DNA of 64,000 bases from an uncultured Verrucomicrobiota bacterium (GTDB taxonomy: Bacteria > Verrucomicrobiota > Kiritimatiellia > Kiritimatiellales > Tichowtungiaceae): the NCBI GenBank assembly GCA_903826865.1, contig CAIKGD010000027.1:37873-101872 (forward strand), written 5' to 3'. Within the stretch, counting starts at the first letter, position 1. The number at the start of each line of letters is the position of its first letter. The translations under genes and the position numbers were made by a program. The notes beneath the pieces were generated by a model. The model made no database searches. It saw only the letters and a program-made list of their open reading frames with translations, and was not told the DNA's origin. Positions 24,409 to 32,149 of this stretch are shown one piece after another.

Positions 24409-26124
24409 TTAATGAGCGGACTCGATCCGCGTACCGTTCTTTGCTGATAAGAGTTCAATATCCATGTACCCGAAGCCCGGATTCATAAATCCGTATCCAA
24501 GCTCAGCCGCAGACGGAATGACCTCGACTAAAACGTCAAACTTATGGATGCCTTTTTTGAAAACAACCGGCGGAAGCTGAATTTCTTTGGCCGGATCTGT
24601 TGGCTGCTCAAAAATCAGCTTGCCGTCCAGATACATCCGGCACAGTCCGCCCGGTTTCCAGGTCTGCATCTGTTCGCGCAGACTGATCTTGCAGGTGACC
24701 TCTTCCGGAGCGGATATACGCCACCCTCCCGGCGGGCGCCACGAACCGAACAACGCCAGTTTTTCCGATGATATTTCGTAAGGCAGCGGACCAAAACCCC
24801 GCTCGCTGCTTACTTCGTCAAACCAGCGGGAGTACGCCTGACGCATGGCGGCAACCCGCTCGGGATTCTCCGCTGCCAGGTTGTGTTTTTCTTCCCGGTC
24901 CGTATCCATGCGGTACAGCTCTTTTCCGTTAACCAGCTTCCAGTTCCCCTGCCAAAGACAGCCTTTGCGCCAGCGATCCGGCGCGGCTCCCTCGACGCCA
25001 GGCTGACGATCATGATGCATGCAGATGGTTCGTTCACCGATCGAATCTACTTTTCCTTGAAGCAAACTGCGGATATTGACCCCGTCCAGCTTCCGCCCCG
25101 CCGGCAGGGCGGCACCTGCATAATCCGCCAGCGTGGGAAACAAATCAATGACGCACACGGGAGTATCCACCACGGTACCGGCTTTCAGTTCGCGCGGGTA
25201 GCTGACAAACAGCGGGGACACAATACCGCCATTGTAAACGGTGCCCTTTTTACCGCGCAATCCGCAATCATATCGGTCTCCGTATCGAAGTTTCGGATTG
25301 CTTCTCATGGCACCGTTGTCGGAAAAGAAAACTACCAGAGTCTGTTCGCGTTTCCCGGACCGGTCCAGCGCGTCCAGCAGACGTCCGATATTTGAATCCA
25401 GCCGATCCACCATACCGTACACCTCTGCATCCCCGTCATCGAGACCCGGTGTCGCGCGCACCGCTTCCACATATTTTAACCGGTTCTCTTCCGGTACCAT
25501 TGGTCGCTCCCAGTCATGCGGCAGCTTGGATGCCACATACATAAAAAAGGGCTGATCATTCGTACGGTTCAGGTAATCAATCGCCCGGTCAAACGTTGCA
25601 TCATCCACAAATCCTTTGATCGGAACATCGCGTTTCCCGTCCGGACCGGAATAATGAAACACTCCGTCAAACCGCTGGTTGTCATCAACCCAAACTTCCT
25701 GAAATCCCTGATCTTCAGGACGGAACGGACAGGCATCCCCTAAATGCCATTTCCCGAACAAAGCGGTTTGATAACCGGCTGCCTTCAGCATCTCCGCCAC
25801 TGTGATTTCATCGGTAGCCATATTTTCACGGCCCAGCCAGGTGTCCCAAACACCGGTCCGGTAAGAGAAACGTCCGGTCATTACACTGGCGCGTGTCGGC
25901 GAACAAAGCGGTGCGGTAATGAGGGTTTTTACATATACGCTCTGATCTTTCAGCCGGTCGAGGTTGGGTGTTTTGAGAATCGGATTCCCGAAGCAGCTGA
26001 AATCGCCGTAGCCCTGATCGTCCGAGATAATCATCAGAATATTCGGACGTACAGCCTCCGCTTCCGTTTCCGTCCGGCACAGCAGTCCCGCGCACAAAAA
26101 CAACCCTGCTTGGAACCTTTTCAT
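24409..26124 (-). CDS. S1-family sulfatase with C-terminal extension
   Basis: A 571-residue exported sulfatase. Signal KRFQAGLFLCAGLLC, metal site NILMIISDDQGYGDF, C-x-P-T-R motif CSPTRASVMTG (Cys about residue 74), LFGKWHLGD and FFSDNGAMR. After the usual end (KELYRMDTDREEKHNLA) about 130 residues form a beta-rich extension (ISAPEEVTCKISLREQMQTW, GIHKFDVLVEV). This layout is common in PVC and Bacteroidota sulfatases. It is the first gene of the minus-strand run of four. Confidence 0.93.
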   Translation of the reverse strand: MKRFQAGLFLCAGLLCRTETEAEAVRPNILMIISDDQGYGDFSCFGNPILKTPNLDRLKDQSVYVKTLITAPLCSPTRASVMTGRFSYRTGVWDTWLGRENMATDEITVAEMLKAAGYQTALFGKWHLGDACPFRPEDQGFQEVWVDDNQRFDGVFHYSGPDGKRDVPIKGFVDDATFDRAIDYLNRTNDQPFFMYVASKLPHDWERPMVPEENRLKYVEAVRATPGLDDGDAEVYGMVDRLDSNIGRLLDALDRSGKREQTLVVFFSDNGAMRSNPKLRYGDRYDCGLRGKKGTVYNGGIVSPLFVSYPRELKAGTVVDTPVCVIDLFPTLADYAGAALPAGRKLDGVNIRSLLQGKVDSIGERTICMHHDRQPGVEGAAPDRWRKGCLWQGNWKLVNGKELYRMDTDREEKHNLAAENPERVAAMRQAYSRWFDEVSSERGFGPLPYEISSEKLALFGSWRPPGGWRISAPEEVTCKISLREQMQTWKPGGLCRMYLDGKLIFEQPTDPAKEIQLPPVVFKKGIHKFDVLVEVIPSAAELGYGFMNPGFGYMDIELLSAKNGTRIESAH

Positions 26125-26146
26125 AATCAGCCTCCTGTGTGTCTGC

Positions 26147-26260
26147 TTACTTCACGTCAATTTGCACTGCCAGCTGCAGCACCACCGGGCCGAGCAGGCC
26201 GGACGGCAGCAGCGCATCGTCCGATAAAATTTTTAACTCCTTAACACATTCGTAATCTAT
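26147..26260 (-). pseudogene. C-terminal relic of a probable glycoside hydrolase
   Basis: On the minus strand an open stretch of 37 codons ends in TAA and reads YECVKELKILSDDALLPSGL then LGPVVLQLAVQIDVK. The DALLPSGLLGPV pattern is typical of the last beta-strands of large glycoside hydrolases such as the rhamnosidase-like families. It has no start and a stop just upstream, so only the tail of a lost gene remains between the sulfatase and the UroD-like gene. Confidence 0.45.
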
Positions 26261-26276
26261 CTAAACGCGGAATTCT

Positions 26277-27458
26277 CTATCCTCCCAGCTCAATCATCCG
26301 GTTGCGGTAATGCAGATAGTTTTCAAGCGAAACTTCCGCTGGCACGCCGTGGTCACAGGCAGGAATGTATCCTCCGCGTTTTTTTAGCGGCGGGATAATC
26401 CGTTCCAGTTCGGCATCAATGGCTTCTTTGGATTTCGCGAGAATCCGCTTATCAATTCCGTGGATCATGATCAAATCGGAATGGTCACGGCCGATTTGCA
26501 CCACATCACACCCTGAAGCCACTTCAAACGGACTCATGACATCCATTCCCAGATACTTTTTATAAACCGGAATGACCGGCATGCACCGGCCGTCCGTGTC
26601 TATCTGCACATGCAGCGCCCGTTTTTGATCCAGCTGACGCCGGCGGATATTCGCCATCAGTTCTGAATAATACGGCATCAAAAATTCTTCGATCATGTCA
26701 GGGGAAATCAGAGAACCGTTGTTGTAGCAGATATCTTCCCCGAAAAAAACCTCATCGAGGCTGACCTGTTTTTGAGTTTCGGCAATCACCGCATCCGTCA
26801 GGTCAAACCACTGTTGCAGACAGGCATGAATCAATTCGGGATCGTCGTAAAACATGTATAAAAGGCTTTCCGGCCCGATCAAACTGCGCAGATACATGTA
26901 GGCGCCAATGGCCCGTTGCTGCATGAAAAAACCCTGTTTGGCCTTGGGAACTATCTCCGGAACCGTTTTTGCAATATCGGCGCGGCGCTGATCGTTGTTG
27001 AAATCCAGCCGCCATTTCACCTGTTCTTCCCAGCTCTTCATATCCTTTACCGGGTGATCTATATATTCCGGCATAAAGCCGGTCCGGCGGTCTTTAAACA
27101 TCAGCACTTTGCGCCCGGCGGAATCCTGAATCAGTTCTGTTCCGTCGCTGCGCACTTCAAGAATTTTTTCTTCAAACTTCGGATAAAAGTCGGCAACCAC
27201 CCAGCCGGTACCCATAATCCGGCACCTTGCTTCCGGATCGAAATGAAAAAATTCATTCCACGCATCCGTTCCTTCCTTCAAATCCGCCGGCAGCCCCTGT
27301 TCCCGCCAGACATCCAGACAGTAGTACCATCCCTCGGTATGATAAATGGGGGCGTCCGGAGTAATGGCATATGCATTCCGGAACTTTCTGACATACGCAG
27401 GCATCAGATTTTCCGCAAGCATTCCGTGCACCCCGTCATTCTTATTTCTATTTATCAC
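26277..27458 (-). CDS. Uroporphyrinogen decarboxylase-like protein 1
   Basis: A 393-residue protein of the UroD/MtaA/CmuA TIM-barrel superfamily (SLIGPESLLYMFYDDPELIH, EDICYNNGSLISPDMIEEFL, YIPACDHGVPAEVSLENYLH). Many relatives are corrinoid methyltransferases or methylcobamide:CoM enzymes rather than haem enzymes. Their substrates in PVC genomes are unknown; demethylation of O-methyl sugars is only a guess. The start is GTG 27458, supported by AAGGA eight bases upstream. It is divergent from an AraC regulator 72 bases away, repeated in the second module. Confidence 0.78.
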   Translation of the reverse strand: MINRNKNDGVHGMLAENLMPAYVRKFRNAYAITPDAPIYHTEGWYYCLDVWREQGLPADLKEGTDAWNEFFHFDPEARCRIMGTGWVVADFYPKFEEKILEVRSDGTELIQDSAGRKVLMFKDRRTGFMPEYIDHPVKDMKSWEEQVKWRLDFNNDQRRADIAKTVPEIVPKAKQGFFMQQRAIGAYMYLRSLIGPESLLYMFYDDPELIHACLQQWFDLTDAVIAETQKQVSLDEVFFGEDICYNNGSLISPDMIEEFLMPYYSELMANIRRRQLDQKRALHVQIDTDGRCMPVIPVYKKYLGMDVMSPFEVASGCDVVQIGRDHSDLIMIHGIDKRILAKSKEAIDAELERIIPPLKKRGGYIPACDHGVPAEVSLENYLHYRNRMIELGG

Positions 27459-27530
27459 CGCAAAATTCCTTCAATTTAAGTACAAACATACCAGCATATC
27501 CGTTAGGATTATCAAATAGACGAACCGGCG

Positions 27531-28349
27531 ATGTTCATATATATTACGGCACTTATGAGAAATGAGTGTTCCAAACCCGAGGCTCCCGGTGCATCCTGCG
27601 GAACAGTGTTGACTGCTGTTTGGCAAGTGGAGGCCGGACCCTCCTACGACAACGCCCGCCCGATTCCGGGAGACACGTTGATTGCCGTGCGCACGTTGGC
27701 GGGAGAAGGGAAAATTGAACGCCGGAATTTTCCGCATTTGACCGTAAAGGCCGAAACGCTGGTTTTGATTAATCAAAAAGATATCCTGCGCTACCGTTGT
27801 TCTGGAAGCCGCTGGGGGTTTTTCTGGTTTAACTTTCTGCCGACAGGCGCGTTACCCTTGCCGGTCAATCAGCTTTTTGAATTCAAAGATTCTCCGAAAG
27901 AATCCACGGAACGGGAAAATATCCGGCAGGAGCTAAGATGCCCGGCGACCGGCTCCGCCAGTATCGCATCGGCCCGGTTCGGAACATTGCTTTGCCTCTG
28001 GGCGGCAACGGCGGGGGCCGCGCACACCGCGCATCCCCACCGGCAGCGGATTGAGCGTGTGGTCGAAGAGATGAGTCGGCACCTCGGCGAAAAATGGACT
28101 GTTGCATCAATGGCTCGTACAGCCGGTCTTAGCGAACGCCGGTTCAGGCAGGTTTTTCCCGAAATAACCGGCGCGGCTCCTAAATCATTTTATGACCGCT
28201 TGCGAATGAAACAGTCGTATGAATTGCTCCGGAACGGAATCTGCAATGTCAGTGAAACGGCGGAGCAGCTTGGTTTTTCAAGCCCGTTTCATTTCAGCAA
28301 GGCATTTAAAAAACGGTACGGAAAGCCGCCGTCTGCCTGCCGTTTTTAG
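27531..28349 (+). CDS. AraC-family transcriptional regulator 1
   Basis: A 272-residue regulator. The N-terminal half is a cupin-like effector domain (FPHLTVKAETLVLINQKDIL, GSRWGFFWFNFLP). The C-terminal AraC DNA-binding domain has both helix-turn-helix motifs (WTVASMARTAGLSERRFRQV; NVSETAEQLGFSSPFHFSKA, FKKRYGKPPSACRF). The start may be ATG 27531 or 27555; neither has a clear ribosome binding site. It is divergent from UroD-like 1, which it probably controls, and is followed 33 bases later by the repeated dusB head region. Confidence 0.88.
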   Translation: MFIYITALMRNECSKPEAPGASCGTVLTAVWQVEAGPSYDNARPIPGDTLIAVRTLAGEGKIERRNFPHLTVKAETLVLINQKDILRYRCSGSRWGFFWFNFLPTGALPLPVNQLFEFKDSPKESTERENIRQELRCPATGSASIASARFGTLLCLWAATAGAAHTAHPHRQRIERVVEEMSRHLGEKWTVASMARTAGLSERRFRQVFPEITGAAPKSFYDRLRMKQSYELLRNGICNVSETAEQLGFSSPFHFSKAFKKRYGKPPSACRF

Positions 28350-28382
28350 CGCGGACATCATTTTTCGTGTATCCCCGCAGGT

Positions 28383-28546
28383 TTCGTGGTTAATTCTCCG
28401 GCTCTATGAATCTGAACCCTCTTAAATTCGGAACAGTAACGATTGATTTCCCGGTGGTGCTTGCGCCGATGGCGGGTTACACCGATGCGGCGTTCCGTTC
28501 CAACTGTAAAAAAACGGGTAATTTTTTCCAGTGCTTGGGCGTGTAG
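28383..28546 (+). pseudogene. dusB 5'-end relic 2 with its own upstream region
   Basis: Bases 28383-28501 match 30822-30940 at about 94% (seven differences by eye), covering 23 bases upstream of the ATG and the first 32 codons of dusB. From ATG 28406 it reads LKFGTVTIDFPVVLAPMAGY, then TDAAFRSNCKKTGNFFQC and a stop at 28544-28546, giving a 46-codon frame whose last dozen codons are unrelated. It forms a direct repeat with the intact dusB start and brackets the second UroD/AraC module. Confidence 0.93.
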
Positions 28547-28566
28547 ACGCGACGTCCTCGTCGCGT
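28547..28566. repeat. ACGCGACG-TCCT-CGTCGCGT hairpin
   Basis: A perfect eight-base stem with a four-base loop, immediately after the dusB relic. TTTAA follows, so weak terminator activity is possible. It may instead be a dispersed extragenic palindrome. Confidence 0.5.
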
Positions 28567-28621
28567 TTAATGCGGGCTTCGCTTGGATTCGTTCTTAGCG
28601 CCAGATTGTGATTAGGATTAG

Positions 28622-28696
28622 CATGGCGAAGCACTCAACCTGTATGACTTGAAAAACAAGGTAGATCCAAGGCTCTGTCCCAAGTATGCGATTTAA
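28622..28696 (+). pseudogene. Sulfatase C-terminal relic
   Basis: An open frame reads HGEALNLYDLKNKVDPRLC then PKYAI and stop. The LYDLKN-x-DP pattern is the usual C-terminal signature of S1 sulfatases (compare ELYDLKKDPWEF in the sulfatase at 8790). No start or upstream part survives. It overlaps the end of the minus-strand UroD-like 2 gene. Confidence 0.45.
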
Positions 28697-29772
28697 ACCC
28701 AATGGGAAACTTTCTTTAGAAGCGCATTGCCGGCTGCTTCTGATTCAACGCCCGTTATTTTCATCCACACGCCCTCCGGCCGCAGAGTCTCTATGATGCT
28801 GTCCAGCTGATCGGGGCGGACTTCCAGAAGTTGTATACCTTTCCCGGCGGCCTGTATCTTTTTGAAAACATCTATCCAGTTGAGCGCAGTTCCTTTCCCT
28901 GCGCCCCATACCCACTGAACCGCATTGAGTGACTCGATTTCAAGCAGGCTGTCGAGATGGTTGAGGCAGCCGACTCCGTCCAGATGATGCAGCGACGCCT
29001 CGAAAAAGTCGCATTCCTGCCTTAATCCATCCAGAAAGAATTCATCGAACTGTTCCGGTCCGATCATATAGGAAAAGTCACAGGAGGGAACATGCCATTT
29101 GCGGGTGGAAACAATCTCGGGCCAGCCGGTGCAGGTCTGACCGGAAGCAGTCAGCTTTTTGTAATAATGGTCATACACTTCGAAGAAATCTTTGGTAACC
29201 ATTTTTAACATCGTTTTCACGGCCTCCGGTTCGTCAAAAAGATCGATGGCCATGGCTTGCGGTCCGCGCAATCCAACGAGGCAATCAGCGCCGGGATGCA
29301 AATCGGGCCAGCCGACATAGAAGGTGTTTTTTCCGGCTTCCAGAAAGGCATCGTAAAGCTCTTCCATTTTCTTCCAGTACGGATGCTCCCTTGACCAGAC
29401 CAGTCGGTCTGCCTCCGCCCAGCTCGGCAGAAATGGGTTGATAAAAGATGTGCTATCTTCGAAAACCATTTCTCCGCCATAAAGCGCCGGGAAAAAATCC
29501 GGGCCAAGATTGGGGCATTGACGAGGCAGCGCATCACCCATGTAAATTGTATTTTTGACTGTCGCCAATGCATTTTCAGCCTGATATTCCACGTCCATCC
29601 ATCGATCATAAAAAGAGCCGTGATTTCCTGCCGGAGCGGGATAGCCCGCTTTTGTTCGCGGGATTGTTAAATGTACGCAAGGCCGGTCCAGCACTGCGCA
29701 ATCCCAGAACGCATCCTGCCTTTTCAGCCGCATTTCAAAATCATCCAATCCGTCTATCGGCATTACTTCCAT
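28693..29772 (-). CDS. Uroporphyrinogen decarboxylase-like protein 2
   Basis: A 359-residue UroD-superfamily barrel (ADCLVGLRGPQAMAIDLFDE, FFEASLHHLDGVGCLNHLDS, VQWVWGAGKGTALNWIDVFK, GVWMKITGVESEA). It is only distantly similar to UroD-like 1, so the two modules are analogous rather than recent copies. ATG 29772 is favoured by GGAG six bases upstream; ATG 29784 is also in frame. The gene is divergent from AraC regulator 2. Reaction unknown. Confidence 0.75.
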   Translation of the reverse strand: MEVMPIDGLDDFEMRLKRQDAFWDCAVLDRPCVHLTIPRTKAGYPAPAGNHGSFYDRWMDVEYQAENALATVKNTIYMGDALPRQCPNLGPDFFPALYGGEMVFEDSTSFINPFLPSWAEADRLVWSREHPYWKKMEELYDAFLEAGKNTFYVGWPDLHPGADCLVGLRGPQAMAIDLFDEPEAVKTMLKMVTKDFFEVYDHYYKKLTASGQTCTGWPEIVSTRKWHVPSCDFSYMIGPEQFDEFFLDGLRQECDFFEASLHHLDGVGCLNHLDSLLEIESLNAVQWVWGAGKGTALNWIDVFKKIQAAGKGIQLLEVRPDQLDSIIETLRPEGVWMKITGVESEAAGNALLKKVSHWV

Positions 29773-29784
29773 TGCAATCTCCAT

Positions 29785-29915
29785 AATGTATTTTTAATCC
29801 AAGTCATGGAATAACCACTTAACCCATTAATTCCAGGAACACATCAATATATCCTAAAAATACGGGTATTAATAAGGGTTGCAACCGGATAAATGTTTCG
29901 CATAAATATGGACAA
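29785..29915. promoter_or_regulatory. Divergent control region of UroD-like 2 and AraC 2
   Basis: An AT-rich 130-base region with several possible operator elements: AATAC-GGG-TATT (around 29859), GGTTGCAACC (around 29878) and repeated ACCAC/ACCCA half sites near 29815. These could be AraC-type binding sites. No promoter can be assigned with certainty. Confidence 0.35.
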
Positions 29916-30758
29916 ATGATTCTTCAGAGAACGAAAACATACATTCAAAACGTCTATCAGGCAACGCCTCGGTTTCTCACAGAAGCTGGCGTATATATTG
30001 ATCTGCTGGGAACGTTTGAAAGTTTCGGCGGCTTCCACTTTGAGCAAATGGCCGGTTCATCTTCCGTTCATGCGGTACATTCAGGTGAGGGAAGAATCTG
30101 CTGCGATGGGCAGGTCTGGACAGCGCGTAAAGGCGACCTGTTTATATTACGAAAAGGAAAGTTTTATGAATATTGGGATATTCCGGCAGCACCTTGGAAA
30201 TACACCTTTTTCCGGCTGAACGGTCCGGCGGCAGAGCAATGTCTTAACCAAATCGGTCTAACGGCCGACCAGCCGGTGCTTTGCCCGACTCCGCAGAATT
30301 TTTTCTGGGTGCAGCTCAACCGGTTGCAAACGGCTTTTGAACAAGGGACGATAAATGGAATTGCCAGCATTTTGGCCGGATGGGAAATGCTTGAATGTCT
30401 GGACGGGTTTTCCAACATTCCGGCGAATGCGGAGCCGCTTGATCCATCCGCTGCGGCGCGAAACCTGATCGATGGCAGTCCTGCCTGCATTACCAATGTG
30501 GATAGTCTGGTACAAGGTCTCCAGACCAACCGAACCAGCTTATTCCGGTGCTTCAAGAAGCGCTACGGACTTTCTGTCAAACAATACATCGAACAGGTGC
30601 GATTTGAACGGATTGAAACCCTGTTGCGCAACCCGTCGGTTCCTCTCAGCCAGATTGCCCGGCTTGGGGGTTTTGACGACCCGTTATATTTCAGCCGTGC
30701 ATTCAAAAAGCGCCATGGTATTTCACCCAGTCAAATGCGGACTCGGATTCAGGTCTAA
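29916..30758 (+). CDS. AraC-family transcriptional regulator 2
   Basis: A 280-residue regulator with an N-terminal cupin-like sensing domain (GGFHFEQMAGSSSVHAVHSG, GDLFILRKGKFYEYW) and a C-terminal AraC domain whose second helix-turn-helix is VPLSQIARLGGFDDPLYFSR with AFKKRHGISPSQMRT. That C-terminal end closely resembles the AraC relic at 17304-17457 (PLYFSR, SPSQ versus TPSE). It is divergent from UroD-like 2 and is followed 63 bases later by the dusB upstream repeat. Confidence 0.88.
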   Translation: MILQRTKTYIQNVYQATPRFLTEAGVYIDLLGTFESFGGFHFEQMAGSSSVHAVHSGEGRICCDGQVWTARKGDLFILRKGKFYEYWDIPAAPWKYTFFRLNGPAAEQCLNQIGLTADQPVLCPTPQNFFWVQLNRLQTAFEQGTINGIASILAGWEMLECLDGFSNIPANAEPLDPSAAARNLIDGSPACITNVDSLVQGLQTNRTSLFRCFKKRYGLSVKQYIEQVRFERIETLLRNPSVPLSQIARLGGFDDPLYFSRAFKKRHGISPSQMRTRIQV

Positions 30759-30761
30759 AAG

Positions 30762-30779
30762 TTTCCAACCATTTGGAAA
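30762..30779. repeat. TTTCCAACCATTTGGAAA palindrome
   Basis: Family member just after the AraC 2 stop and just before the dusB repeat region, thus at a module boundary. Confidence 0.5.
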
Positions 30780-30844
30780 TGAACTGCGACGGAGACGTTG
30801 CGGCTTTCTTTTTCTATGTCATTCGTGGTTAATTCTCCGGCTCT

Positions 30845-31855
30845 ATGAATCTGAAACCTCTAAAATTCGGAACGGTAACGATTGATTTTCCGGTGGTGCT
30901 CGCGCCGATGGCGGGTTACACCGACGCGGCGTTCCGTTCGATCTGTAAGGAAAACGGCGCGGGTGCCTGCTATACCGAAGTGACCAGCGCCGAAGGAATC
31001 CGCCGCGACTCGCAGAAGACGTTTCAGTTTCTGGAAGTCTCTGCACAGGATCATCCGATTGCGGCGCATATTTTCGGCAAGTCAGTCGAAGCGATGGTCG
31101 AGGCTGCGCAGTATATCGAAAAGCTGAACCGCTTCGATTGGATTGATCTAAACTGCGGCTGTCCGGTTAAAAAAGTGGTGCGGCGCGGCGCAGGTGCCGC
31201 GCTGATGAAAGAGCCGGAACAGATCGGCGAGATCGTCCGTGCCGTCAAAAAAGCGGTGTCACTGCCGGTGAGCGTTAAAACCCGCATCGGTTTCAGCCCG
31301 TCGTTTCCGGATCATCTGACGATTGCCAAAATTGTCGAGGACGCCGGAGCGGATATGATTGCTGTGCACGGACGGCTGGCTTGCAATTTTCATAAGGGCG
31401 AGGCCGACTGGGAAAAGCTCGGCGAAATTAAACAGGCTTTAAAAATTCCGGTGATCGGAAACGGCGGCGTCAATACGCCGGAGGACGCGGCGGAGATGGT
31501 GCGCGTGTCGGGCGTGGATGGTGTGATGATCGGTCGCGGCGCGGTTGGCAATCCGTGGCTGTTCGACCAGATAAAAAATAAACCGGCCGAACCGCCTTCT
31601 ATTCAGCAACGGCGCAAAGTGATTGAGACGCATCTGCTCCGGCTGGTTGAGTTGACCACTGCCACGGCGGCGGGGCGGCGTTGTAAGACAAAATTTATTC
31701 CCGAACAGGCGGCCTGCCTGCACTTCCGCCCGCATCTGGCGCAGTACATCAAAGGACTGCGCGGACGCCGCGAACTTTTGCAGCATCTCAACGAAATGCA
31801 CGATGTAAAAACCGTGCTGACAGCCGTCGACAACGTACTGGAGCAGAACCAATGA
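30845..31855 (+). CDS. dusB: tRNA-dihydrouridine synthase (DusB/Nifr3 family)
   Basis: FMN enzyme that reduces specific uridines in tRNA D-loops. The 336-residue protein has the FMN-barrel start VVLAPMAGYTDAAFRSICKE, the catalytic Cys in LNCGCPVKKVVRRGAGAALM, the HGR motif AVHGRLACNFHKG, phosphate-binding VIGNGGVNTPEDA and IGRGAVGNPWLFDQI, and the C-terminal helical tRNA-binding domain. This is the only intact copy of three; the relics at 17012 and 28383 copy its 5' end. Its stop overlaps the start of the next small gene (ATGA). Confidence 0.95.
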   Translation: MNLKPLKFGTVTIDFPVVLAPMAGYTDAAFRSICKENGAGACYTEVTSAEGIRRDSQKTFQFLEVSAQDHPIAAHIFGKSVEAMVEAAQYIEKLNRFDWIDLNCGCPVKKVVRRGAGAALMKEPEQIGEIVRAVKKAVSLPVSVKTRIGFSPSFPDHLTIAKIVEDAGADMIAVHGRLACNFHKGEADWEKLGEIKQALKIPVIGNGGVNTPEDAAEMVRVSGVDGVMIGRGAVGNPWLFDQIKNKPAEPPSIQQRRKVIETHLLRLVELTTATAAGRRCKTKFIPEQAACLHFRPHLAQYIKGLRGRRELLQHLNEMHDVKTVLTAVDNVLEQNQ

Positions 31856-32088
31856 GCGATAAAGAACTGGAATTGGGCGTCCAACCTTTGGATACCATCA
31901 TGGAAGAGCGCAAATTGAAAAATCACGACCTGGTGGCGGCATCCAAAGACGGATTGACCCACAAGCAGGTGCAGAAGGGGCGCAAAGGCCGCCGCCTGAC
32001 GCGCAAGGTTCAGGATAAAATTGTTGCGGCGCTTTCCGCACACACCGGAGAGGCATACAAGCTCGATCAGCTCTTTAATTACCGCTGA
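31852..32088 (+). CDS. Small HTH-like protein
   Basis: A 78-residue protein translationally coupled to dusB by an ATGA overlap. The middle (ERKLKNHDLVAASKDGLTHK, QVQKGRKGRRLTRKVQDKIV) looks like a minimal XRE-type helix-turn-helix. It contains GTCCAACCTTTGGATACC near its start, a coding relative of the palindrome family. Role unknown; coupling to dusB suggests a conserved partner in this lineage. Confidence 0.65.
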   Translation: MSDKELELGVQPLDTIMEERKLKNHDLVAASKDGLTHKQVQKGRKGRRLTRKVQDKIVAALSAHTGEAYKLDQLFNYR

Positions 32089-32149
32089 TTCCGGGTTTGT
32101 GTTGCAGAACGGTCAAAGCTTCCGCTTCTTGTGCGTTGTAACTTCCTGT

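Noticed and set aside
28406..28546. Functional 46-residue dusB-like peptide gene
   Set aside because: It has a start and the dusB upstream sequence, but the product is only the first strand and helix of a barrel followed by unrelated residues. It is best treated as a relic.
17012..30951. Transposase or integrase inside the island
   Set aside because: All substantial frames were assigned to sulfatases, beta-helix proteins, UroD-like proteins and AraC regulators. No recombinase motif was found, so mobility is inferred only from the flanking gene copies.
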